A stretch of DNA of 53,693 nt. Source: Bimuria novae-zelandiae CBS 107.79 (Eukaryota; Ascomycota; Dothideomycetes; Pleosporales; Didymosphaeriaceae). The position numbers were made by a program, and so were the translations under genes. The DNA lies in contig ML976716.1 of the NCBI GenBank assembly GCA_010015655.1, positions 1 to 53,693 on the forward strand, given 5' to 3'. Shown piece after piece: positions 31,501 to 42,540 of this stretch; position 1 is the first letter of the stretch; every line of letters begins with the position of its first letter. The notes under the pieces are model-generated. The model saw nothing but the letters and a program-made list of their open reading frames with translations, made no database searches and was not told the origin of the DNA.

Positions 31501-33430
31501 CGCATTTGGCTATAGTAAGCCCTTTTATTCTTACCCCCTAAAATTGCTAAACAAGGTGTTCAAGGGCTTAAGGGCCTGGATAACCTAGTCGTCTATACCA
31601 GGTTAAGGCATCTGCCTTCTTTGGCCTTCTAGTATGAGTGTTGGTTTTGTGCGCTATGTGGGCAGCTAGTACACTATTAATAACCATGTAGCGTAATGGG
31701 GCGGATCTATACTTAAGCACCCATTATCCATATAGCTCTTAAAGCTCTACTAGCGTTATATTGTCTCTTCTCTTTAGAGTTATAGGGTCTGCTTTTATGT
31801 CCCACCAAAAGCCTTGCTTGCGGAGTAATTGGAATAACACTAGGTTGCAAAGTAGATTAGGACAATAGGCTATATTATCTAGCTATATTATTTAGTTGCC
31901 ACTTGCACTCCGTATGTTAAGGTAGACGCTCCTATATCCTTTAATCTATACTTGTGTATTACTAGCCTATATAAAGTCTCCAGGCGACGGTGGCCTATAC
32001 GAGACAAAGCAATTAATATTGTTAAAGATATAGCAAGTTATGCCTAAATCGAGGATAGCTAAGTATCGTAATAGGTACGTGTTTAGATTAGTATAAAAGG
32101 ATGCTGTATTAAAGCTTACTAGGATTTTAATAATCTTTTATCTATCTAGTCACTTATCGTTAGCCTTAGTAATTCGCGTTAGAGTAGGAGTGTGTAATAA
32201 TTTAATTCTTAGTATTTAAGATCTTAGTCTCTTAAGAGCTTTTAGGGCTTCTTGCAGCTCTAAGTCGTGCTCTAACCTAAATTAGATTAGCTTTACTATA
32301 AAAGGCTTTAGCTTAAACTATTTAGGTTATTTCTCTAGAAATGCATAGAAGTAATCTCTTAGAGCATAACACTAATTACAAGCAAGATAGTATTTATTAC
32401 TAGCTATTGCTAGCTCGTAATCGCTCGTGGCAGACCGCTTAGTTCTAGTACTAAGACTATTATTTCGTTATTTAAGGGGTCTTCCCCTTAGTTTAAATAA
32501 TACTGCTTTATCCACAAGAAAGGCGTCCCTCTCTATGGCCTAGGTAGATTTACCACCTTTAGCGAGAAATAACTCTACAGTAGTAAAAGCGCCTTTTTAT
32601 TTGCCCTTATTTAGGTGCTAGAGATTTATATAGTCTCGGAAGAGTCTCATTATGCCTTCCCTAGAGACGGACAGGTCCTTTCTCTAGGTTAACTAAAAAT
32701 TTGTAACCTATTAAGAAGTAATATAATTAACTACTTTTATAAAGTCTTCTTTAACTGCGCTTAGCTACTAAAGCTCTCCTACCCCTTAGGTTTCTACTTT
32801 AGTAGCCACGTAATCATACTTATTTAGCCATATATGCCAGGTAGCTACGCTTCTTATAGGCTTAATTGCCTTATAATATTAGGTCCTTGCCCGCATTTGC
32901 TCATGCTCTAGGTTAACACTAACTCTAGCTATAAGATTACTAATCTATTGCTTAATTAATAGCTCTGGTAAACAGCAATTCTTTTATAGGTGGGCTAAAA
33001 CTATTAATTATAGGTAGATAACTACCTTATTAATATTTGCCCTCTCCTCTTTGTATTCGCGATTATTTATCTTATAGTCTTCTAGGAGTATCTTATAGAT
33101 ATTAATATCGTCCTTATATGCCTTTATGCCTTGCGTTAATAGTTGCGATAGGTGTATTGGCGAGGTGTTCGGGTTTACAGTTACATAAGCTTATAATGCT
33201 TAGTAGAGGCTAATAGCGGGAGGCTTTGGCATAACGGGTTTCGTTTTCGGATTAATAGGTAAGTCTAGATTAATAATTTTCTAAATATTAAGTGGCTTAC
33301 ATCGCATTTTAAGTTATTGCAGCCATGTAGTAAAGTTATTATTATTAGTTAGGATAACTATAGCGTCTCTAAGGGTAGATTACGCTATTGCAACCGGTCG
33401 TATTAAGGCAGTAAGACTCTTAATTATTAG

Positions 33431-33697
33431 TGTCTAATTACATGGCCCTTTGCATCTGCAAGGAGGCTGGCGCACTTACGCCCTTGCATTCCGCCCTTGC
33501 ATTCCGCCCTCACTCAACGCGCAAGGAATGACGCAAGGAATAAAGCAAGGGATATCTAGGCAGGCAAACCTAAAGATAAAAGACAGAGTCCTAGACCTCT
33601 TAGGAACCAGGACACAATTAACACAGAATTCATACCTCAATTTATCTTAATTAATCATTATCTTTTTATCTCATCAGATTACCCCTCTAATTTAACA
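33431..33697 (+). repeat. Copia B 5' LTR (267 bp)
   Basis: TGTCTAATTACATGGCCCTT...TAACA. It contains an internal TTGCATTCCGCCC doublet and AAGGAAT repeats. TG/CA steps are largely preserved. Confidence 0.92.
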
Positions 33698-36600
33698 ATT
33701 AAGAGTCTCACTGCCTCAACTAACACTACCTCAATCAAGCTAATCGCAATGGCCCTATCGACCCTTAGAGATCCCACAGTGATCCTAACCAACTACACGA
33801 ATTACACACCATGGCTAAAACAGCTTAAAACAAGATGCTAATTCCTTAAGGTCTAGAACATTATCGACCCAGCGCTGACAGATGAACCAAAGCAGAAACC
33901 TGTCATGCCAATGCCTCCGCTAATAGGCAACTACTAGCCAAACGCCGTCTACACGAATGCGAACCTAAACAACGCACTAATGTTACTATCTTATTTATCG
34001 CCAGCAGGCGCGAAAGCATATAAAGACAATAGTAACTACTATAAAGGACAGCTTAAGATCTATAAGGTCATGGATCAAGCCTATTAGGAAGAAAAGGCAG
34101 ACCTTAATAAGGTAGTAACTTTTCTCTAGTTAACAATCTCCGCGCATTTACAGAACAACTACTATATTCCTAGAGAAATAATTAAGCAATAGATAAACAA
34201 CCTTATAATTACAATTAGGGTTAACTATTAAGACGAATACAGACGCTTAAGAACAAGGTATCAAGAAGCGCTCAAGCCAATAAGAATAGCCAGATTATAG
34301 GCTACATAGCTCTCTAAATACGATCACGCAGCCACAGAAGCAGAAACTAATTAGGTCCTAGAGCTTTAAAGGCTAGACTTAGTAAAAGAAGACTTTATAA
34401 AGGCAGTTATCCATGTCACACCTATATAGGTAACGACCTTTTAGCAATATGGAAGCAAGGATAAAGCTGTCTTATAAAAGCACATAATAAAACTCTTCCA
34501 AGACCACATAATCCTACAGCACCCGACTAAGGGCAAACAAAAGGGCGCTTTTACTACTATAGGGTCATCTCTCGCTAAAGGTAGTAAACCCACCCAGGCC
34601 ACAGACAGGGACGCCTCTCTTGTGGATAAAGCAGTATTATCTAAAAGTTAAGGATAACCTTGGAATTATAAATAACTAAACAATAGTTAACGTACTAGAT
34701 CTAAGTAGTTACCTTAGAGCCTTAAGCTAATAGTAGTTAGTGGCAATTATTGCCTTGCTTGTAAACTACGCCATAGTCTTTAAGACTGTTTCTATGCCTT
34801 TTTAGACAAGCAGCCAGACTAGTTTAGACTAAACCTTCTTATAGTAAAGCTAGTCAAGCTTAGGCTAGAACATGATACCGACTTCCAAGAGAAGTTAAAA
34901 AGAACAAAAAAGGCTAGATTATAGGCACCTAAAATTAAATAATCACATACTCCCACTCTACCTTAAATTACTAAGGCTAATAATAAATAACTAAATAGAC
35001 GCAAGATTACTAAAATCCTAGCAAGCTTTAACGCCGCATCCTTCTACACTAACCTAAACACATACCTATTGCGACGCTCAGCTATACTCGATTTAGGCAC
35101 AACCTGCCATATTTTTAACAATATTAATCGCTTTATCTTATACTGGCCACCGGCGCCAGGAGACTTTATATGGGCAGGAAATACACAAATATAGATTAAA
35201 GGATACGGGAGCGTCCATCTTAACGTTTAGAGTGTAAATAGTAATTAATTAATATAGCTAGATAATGTGGCCTATTGCCCTAATCTACTTTGCAATCTTA
35301 TATTGTTCCGATTACTCTAGAGGCAAGGCCTTTAGTGGGACATAAGGGTAGAACTAACTACTCTAAAGAGAAGAGACAATACTATGCTAGCAGAACTTTA
35401 AGAATTGCATGGACAATGGGTGTTAGAACACAGAATAAGGCTAGTAGACAGTACACCTACTAAAGCTGCGCATGCCACCCACAAAACCAACACGCGCACT
35501 AAACGAAGACTGTAAAAGGTAAATGCGTGGACCTGGCACCGATAACTAGGCTATCTAGGCTTTTAGGCCCTCGAACACCTCGTGCAGTAATCTAAGGGGG
35601 TAAGGATTAAAGGCCTCCCTACTATTAAGTGTGATACCTGCGGTAAAGCAAAACTAAAATAGCAAATACGCCGGCAAGCCAGGGAGCTAACAGAAGGTCC
35701 CGGCGAGCAAGTCGCAATTAATTTTCACGACTATAAAGTAGATAGCTTAATAAGAGAGAAAAGTTAAATGCTAATTACTAACTAATTCTCTGGCTTCGCA
35801 TGGGACTTCTACTTTAAGGATAACCGCCTAGCACGTTTAATTATTAAATTACTTAGCACCTTTATATAGTTCATAAAAGTGCAATACAACGTTATGGTAA
35901 AAATTATTAAATCTAATAACGAGATCTTCTCTATTAAGGTAGATATTAAGAAGTAGTGCACAGCGCAAGATATTAAGATTAAGCCTTTAGCACCTAATAT
36001 TTAAGCACAAAATAGAGGAGCAGAACGCTTAAGGGGTGTAATTAAGGAGAAAGCGCACGCGATGCGACTTAACTCTAACCTACCTTAGTAGATATGGCCT
36101 AAGATTACCCGAGCCGCAGTCTACTTATATAATTAAACGTTAAACTACGCCAATTAATGGCGATCTTTATATAAAGTGTTCTTTACGACAGTAGCCCTTT
36201 AGAACGGCATTGTTACCTAACTAAAGAAGCCTAATTAAGCTTACCTAAAAGCATATGGCTGCAAAGCCTTTATAATAACTAACGATACAAAACGCGGCAA
36301 AAGCAGGCTTTAGAGGCTTGACCCCAAAGCATAGATTAGCTACCTTGTTAGCTACAGATTAACTAATATCTGGAGAATATAGATTCCCTCTCTAGCAAAG
36401 ATAATTAGTACTCGTGATATAATATTTAACAAGGATACGGTGTTCTTAGGTAAAACTAAAGACCTAATAGAAAACCTTATGCACAGCACATTAGAAGAAA
36501 TAGTAGCCTAAGTGCGATTAGTAGAGTTACCTCCCTTACCTTAATAAGAGCATGCCACTAAGTCCTTCTTTAAGGATAAGACAATTAGTAAAGCGCCAGA

Positions 36601-38578
36601 GGGAGAGGTTAAAGGAGCTCCTAAGTACAGGCAAGGTAGGAGAGCTAGGTACGAATATCTAACACCTCTATTAACGCCGCCACTAGTAACACTCCTTGCA
36701 CAATTAATAGCAAGAGGCGATTAAGCCATACTACCCTAAATAGTGCAAATAGGGTAGCTACAAACAAGCCTATGGGCCGCAGCCTTTATAGCAGGCACTA
36801 AAGCCAGCAGCAGCGGCAAATACAAAGACAAGGCCCTTAATAAAGCGTAGCTTTAATAAATAATCACATTAGGTAAAAAGCCACATCGAAGCGTGCTTCT
36901 AGAGCCACCCACATGCCGAAATAAGCTCGAAGATCACCCACTTTATAATATGTGAAAGGAAGCAGAACGTTCCTATCTATAGAGCTATAAGGAAATAAAG
37001 TCTTAAAGTGAGGTTGCAGTAGCTCTAGTAAAGGCAATAGGCTATTAAATCCTTAACTATATATGGGTATATACCTATAAATTCGACAAACACTATCAAT
37101 TATAGAAATGTAAAGCAAGGCTAGTAGTGCGAGGCAATTAATAGTGGCACCTCACCTTATAAGAAACCTACGCCGCAACACTTACAGGACAATCATTCCG
37201 CATACTTATAGCAATTGTAGCTCGGCTCGACCTAGAGCTTATCTAACACGATGTTACCAACGCGTTTGTCCATGCAAAGCTGGACAGAGAAATCTACATG
37301 AGAATGCCTCGCGGCTACTCGCGAGCAGGCACGCGAGCAGGCACAGTCCTTAAACTACACAAAGCACTGTATAGACTACGCATATCTCCACTACTCTGGC
37401 AAAGAGAGTTCACATCAACGCTCCGTGATATTGGCTTTAAAACAGTGCCCCACGAGCCATGCTACCTTATTAAGGACGGCATTATCATCTTCTTCTATGT
37501 AGATAACCTTATTATTACCTATAACAAGTTATAAAAGCAGGCTACTAAAGCTGCTCTCGTAATAATAGGTACTAAATTTACACTCACGGGTGGCAAAGAC
37601 CTGCAGTAGTTTCTAGGAATTAAAATTATTAGGGACCGCTTAAGCAGAAAGATCTAGCTTTTATAAGCTTTATATATTAACAAAATATCGCGCCTTATTA
37701 ATCACCATGAGATTTGCTACAATACCCCAATAGGTTTAATTAAATTACTTCCAAGGACAGAACTAGCTAGTAAGGGTAAGATTAATCAATACTAGCGCAA
37801 AGTCGGATCAATTCTCTATACTATAGTTACATCTTAGCTAGATATCGCCTTTATAAGTTCCCGATTATTACGATTCCTATTTAACCCAAGTAAAGAGTAC
37901 TAAGCGGCTGCTGACCAAGTTCTCCTCTACCTTACTAATACCAGATCACTAGGTCTTTAGCTTGGGGGTGTAGATACTTTAGAAGTGGCAAGCAACGCAT
38001 TCTTTGCTAATAATACACTTAATTATAAGAGCTCGCAAGGATATATTATTAAGCTATTTAGTGGCCTAATCGCCTGGAAAGCAAACAAGCAAGATACAGT
38101 CACTATATTAATAACTAAAGCCAAATTACTAGCACTATCGCAAGTGGCTAAGGAGGCACTATTTACATCCTAATTACTAAAGGAGCTAAAGATTAACCTT
38201 AGCGACTCCCTTATTACAATTAATTGTAATAATTAACAAATAATCTAACTTATTACTAAAGAAATTGCCAAGTTGTAGACTAAGCTCCGTTATGTAGATA
38301 TCTATAATTATTAGCTGAGATAAGAGGTCGCACTACGAATAATTAAGGTAGACTATTAACACTTAGAGGACATGGCCGTAGATAGACTCACAAAGGCCCT
38401 GCCTATGAATAAATAAAGCAAGTTTCTAAGTAAACTAGGACTTAAAGATATATTAGACAAGATCACTAATCAAGAGGTTGCCTTGCAGGATCTATAGCAG
38501 AGGATAGAGGGCTTTAAGTTAGAATAATGGACAAATGCAAAAGGTCCAGCTTGAGGATAGGCCCAAGCTAAGGGGGTG

Positions 38579-38845
38579 TGTCTAATTACATGGCCCTTTA
38601 CATCTGCAAGGAGGCTGGCGCACTTACGCCCTTACATTCCGCCCTTACATTCCGCCCTCGCTCAACGCGCAAGGAATAACGCAAGGAATAAAGCAAGGGA
38701 TATCTAGGCAGGCAAACCCAAAGATAAAAGGCAGAGTCCTAGACCTCTTAGGAACCAGGACACAATTAACACAGAATTCATACCTTAATTCATCTCAATC
38801 AATCATCATCTTTTCATCTCATCAGATTACCCCTCCAATCTAACA
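38579..38845 (+). repeat. Copia B 3' LTR (267 bp)
   Basis: Same length as the 5' LTR and highly similar, with scattered G/A and C/T differences (for example TTGCATTCC versus TTACATTCC). It is followed by the ATTAG target duplication. Confidence 0.92.
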
Positions 38846-39043
38846 ATTAGATTTAATAGTGTTCTGTTACTTTAAGCTAATACAATAATAAGAATTAATG
38901 GTTATAATAATTAATTAATAATATTCGTGTTGTGTCTTGTTCGTATTCTATCAGACTACTACCAAAGTCTTCTTTTCTTGGCGTAGGATTGCCCAGCCAC
39001 CTTTACACTTTGAGTTTAGTGCAAAGTGCCATGTAATCGGACA
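38846..39043 (-). repeat. Copia A 5' LTR, inner edge split by copia B
   Basis: It matches 28347-28545. The outer ~95 bases (38950-39043) are nearly unchanged, while the half nearer the element interior carries many TG-to-TA type changes. Copia B inserted in its last few bases, and the ATTAG duplication belongs to it. Confidence 0.8.
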
Positions 39044-40723
39044 ATGTAGCTAGAGCGACATTAGACAACGCGCTAGCTATAATAGCCCTAGCACGCCGCA
39101 TACGCTTCTAATTTCTAATTACTAGCTTTAAAGCCTTCCTATTACCTCTTTAGGATAATTATAGAGCTTTTTAAGCGTCGCGAGCTTCTTTTTAGTGTCG
39201 TTTTTTAGTTGCGCGTTTAGCCTTTTAGGTAGCTAGCTTAGCTAGCTCCTTCTTACGCACTAATTTAGCTACCTCTTTCTTTACACGCCTTTTATCCTTT
39301 AGCTTTTCCTTAAGTAGCCTATTATTATATTAAAGTTACTTCTTATTAGCTTTTACAAGCTCCTCTTAACGCTTAAGGTTCTTAAATACTTTGTATCTTA
39401 CTTCTGCCTCCTTCCGTGCACGTGGTGACCAGAAAACAGTACCTCTATGGTACTCCTCGTGTTGCTATAAAGGCAGAACTCTCCTCTTTATAGAGGGCTT
39501 CTTTTTCTCCCTTAGGGCATCCTTTACGCCCTCTAATTCATGGTGGATAAGCTTATTCTAAGCTACTAGGTGGTGGAGGGTGCAGAGAACCTTTTTTAAC
39601 TCGCAAGAGTGCACATCCTTTGCAGATTTGCGTACTAGCGTTTTCACTTTAGGCCAGTCCCCCCTAGAGTAACATAAAGCTGACGTCTTAGATAACTGGG
39701 AGCCATCTAGTGTTAATGTTCTAAATCTTTAGAGTATTCTCTTAGAATTAAGTGGCGATATGCCAGTAGCTTCAAATGAGCTAAAAACTAACTCTTAGGT
39801 AAATGTATTTAACCAGGCGGCCCAGAATATTGAGAAGAAGTCCTCTTTTTTAATAGGAATCTATCTAAGTATTATATAGAGGCGATTTATGAGTTCCTGG
39901 GAGTAATTTATTACTAGAGGACTAAAGCTAACTACATCCAACGGCTAGAGCGTATAAGTTAAATGTAGAGGAAAGATACATAGTAGTATCTTATTATTAT
40001 TACAGAACCTAATAAAATCCATCGTTATATAGCTACCGTAACCATCTACTATTAACAATCGCCATCTTCTTCGTGCTTTAGGTTTAGTGTACCGATTAAA
40101 CACCTGCTTAAGCCACGCAAGGCTAATATCATTATTTATCTAGCCTGTAGGTAAGGTTATAGAATAGACTTAATAAGTTCCTAGGTAGATATCTTTAACC
40201 TAGCTAGCCTGTACATCTCCTTTCTTTGCTAGATATATAATAGATAGCGGCAATGTACTCCCATTAGCGCAAATTAACGCCAGCACTATTACCTAGTCGC
40301 GGGATCTATTCTAGAGAGCTAAATTAACGCGTTTATATTTATATGCGTCTTTACTAAAGACTCTTTTTAACCTACCAATTACTCTAATTGCGAAGCCTTT
40401 TTCATCTATATTATACGTTTCTAATAGCTATATATCATATTCGGATATTTTGTGTTGCAGAAGGTTAAAATACAGGCTGTATTTAGCAACTAAATTAGCG
40501 TTATGGCGTATAGAGTCTATTACTAGTACCTATTAAAATGTAAGCTTATTCTTGTTACGGTTAATAAAGCGCGTAACCTAGCTTTCGGAGACGTCCTTAG
40601 TGGCCAATTAGGACGCGAAATTTCGTATTATAGATCTTATAGGTGGTAGGCGTCGCTCGGTAAGCTCCTTTATATACCTCACAAGCTCGGCTTCTTGGTG
40701 TGGGCTGAGTGTACACTAGTTGG

Positions 40724-40896
40724 TGTAAAAAGCGCCCTGACTACGGGCGACTCAGTCTATCCACAGTACTAAGGCGATCCCTTAGAGAGGGAAGAGAAGG
40801 ACTGCGGCGAGGGAAGTAGATAGGCGAAAGGCCTGGATAGCGCTGGTCTAGAGCGGACGAGGGCCGTCGAGGGCCCTCGACCTACGACTCGTGACA
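40724..40896 (-). repeat. Gypsy 3' LTR (173 bp)
   Basis: Plus strand begins TGTAAAAAGCGCCC and ends CTACGACTCGTGACA. Contains GGCCGTCGAGGGCCCTCGA, a strong palindrome. Nearly identical to 47735-47907. Confidence 0.92.
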
Positions 40897-42540
40897 AAGG
40901 CTCTTTTCTTAAGGGTCTCGACCGCGAGAATAAGCACGTAATAACTAGCCTAATTAGGTCTTACGTATTACGTAAGCTAATAACGTAAGCTAAATCTTAG
41001 GCTTACACTAAGGCCTAAAACCTTTATTTTTACTCTCCACTTGGCGGCTTACCTTATCCCGGAGGCTCCCTAACCCGTAAGTATAACCTAGCCAATCTAT
41101 AGTAGTCTAGGGTGCCTGACCCTAGATGCCCCCCATTTCGGTACCCAGCCGCTCTAAATTTGGGGATCGTGAAGGTAGACTAACCTAGTGTAGGCCTGCC
41201 AAGTCGTCCCTGTACTTGTCACTTCTCCACCGCCCTCTTCAGCAACCTTTAGACTTTGTCTAGACATACCTACGCTATTTAGCACTATAAGTACCGCAAA
41301 CGCTATCCTTAAGGCCCTAGTTAATAAGGCGCGTGCGAGCGTAGTTAGTACTATTAATTTATGCTATACCTACCTTCTTATTATCCTAGATAGCCTTAAG
41401 TAGTCTAATTATAAGAAGATAAAACTCTGCTAGTTTTAGGTTAAGGAGATACGTTGTGTCTAGTTTAGGGCAGTGTATGTTAATCTTAGCCTAATAGATT
41501 TAGAGGACTATAATTTAATCTACCGCTGCGATGCCTACTATAGTAGTAGTGGGGATTATTAGTAGGTAAGTTAGCGCTTTAAGGATTATGTAGGGGTTTC
41601 GAGGCTAATTAGTAGCAGATACCCGAAGATAACTTAAAGAACGTATTAAGTACCCTAATTACCCTTATACTATGCTCGAGTCGAATTAATGCGTATATAT
41701 GTGACAAGATTAACCTCTCTAGATTAGATAAGGTATTAGTAAAGGCCACCGCGCAGGTACTAGAGATAGAATAAAGTAATATTATTATATAAGTGTTATC
41801 TAGTGTAATTAAGGGTTATCTAGACTAAGTCGCATAGGGCCACTGGATCTAAATTCTGTAGAAACCTATTAACCCCCTACTACTTAGGTTATAACACCTA
41901 GCCTCCTAAGGAGATTATTCCAGTAGTAGGCCTCTCTATTAAGGAGAAGCGGAAGAGGAAAGCTTCTACTATAGAGGGGGGTAGTCCGACCTCTTTAGTT
42001 ACTACTAATGCTCTTACCCCTAGGCGCAAGAAGGTTGCTCCTAAGTTAGTAAAAGTTCTTAACCCTAATCCCGGGTTATTAATACTAATTTGGGGTAGTT
42101 AGCGTTTAAGGCTAGTATCTTAGCTACGCTAGACTTCCTCGCGGAGGAAGTAAAGAAAAAGATTAAGAGTAAGGGTAGTTAAGAGACTTTTTAGTAAGCC
42201 TACGAGTCTAAGTGCCTAACTAATTAAGAGGGTTATTTAGTATAATTTAGGGATTCCTGCCCCTATTAATAGTGTTTAGATTTTATTTACGTTCTATACC
42301 CTTAGGTAGTTTTAGTTAGGTTTCGGTTGGCTATAATCGCGTTAGGTACGGTCCGAATGGGCTTGTGAGCCTTTGTTAGGCCCCGAAAGGCGTAAATAGG
42401 CCTAGATAGCTCGTTTTAGTCTTTAGTCTATTTAAGAATTCTCTATCTTATTTATTCTAGTATTTCGCAGCCTATAAAGTGTACTCTTTAGGGTAATCTA
42501 TTACTAATTACTATTAAGTGCTGTCTTCCTCCTTCTCTAG
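40897..42540. other. Extra ~1.6-kb segment of the gypsy element between chromodomain and 3' LTR
   Basis: No pol domain is seen here. On the plus strand, opposite to pol, a possible degraded protein can be read from about 41900 to 42200, including KRKASTIEGGSPTSLVTTNA and LTPRRKKVAPKLVKVLNPNP, basic and low in hydrophobics, with RIP-type stops. It may be an accessory antisense gene or an older insertion. No family assigned. Confidence 0.35.

Larger units (their letters stand above)
33431..38845 (+). mobile_element. Ty1/copia retrotransposon B, RIP-mutated, nested in copia A
   Basis: 5415 bp with 267-bp LTRs (33431-33697 and 38579-38845), flanked by the direct repeat ATTAG (33426-33430 and 38846-38850), a perfect 5-bp target duplication. 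Gene order on the plus strand: gag from about 33750 with zinc knuckle CLACKLRHSL.DC (34751-34795); protease near 35080-35130 (AILDLGTTCHIF); GAG-pre-integrase near 35540-35660 (WHR.LGYLGF...CDTCGKAK); integrase core to about 36250; reverse transcriptase 37140-37640 (TNAFVHAKLDREIYM, FFYVDNLIITY); RNase H 37870-38260. Polypurine tract AAGCTAAGGGGG precedes the 3' LTR. YVDD reads YVDN and many Gln/Trp codons are stops, so it is inactive. The order places it in copia, not gypsy. Confidence 0.92.
28347..39043 (-). mobile_element. Ty1/copia retrotransposon A, RIP-mutated, carrying nested copia B
   Basis: The LTRs are 28347-28545 (3') and about 38846-39043 (5'); they begin TGTCCGATTACATGGCACTT on the minus strand and end near TCTGACA. 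The internal region (28546-33430, minus) contains copia pol with many TAG/TAA stops. Reverse transcriptase is near 29600-30050 (HEPCCLIKD, then FFYIDNLII, where YVDD is expected). The gag knuckle is near 32345-32400. A polypurine tract AAGCTAAGGGGGTG abuts the 3' LTR. Copia B sits at the inner edge of the 5' LTR. The flanking 5-mers (CTAAT at 28342-28346, ATGTA at 39044-39048) do not match, so the ends may have been rearranged. The element cannot encode active proteins. Confidence 0.85.
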
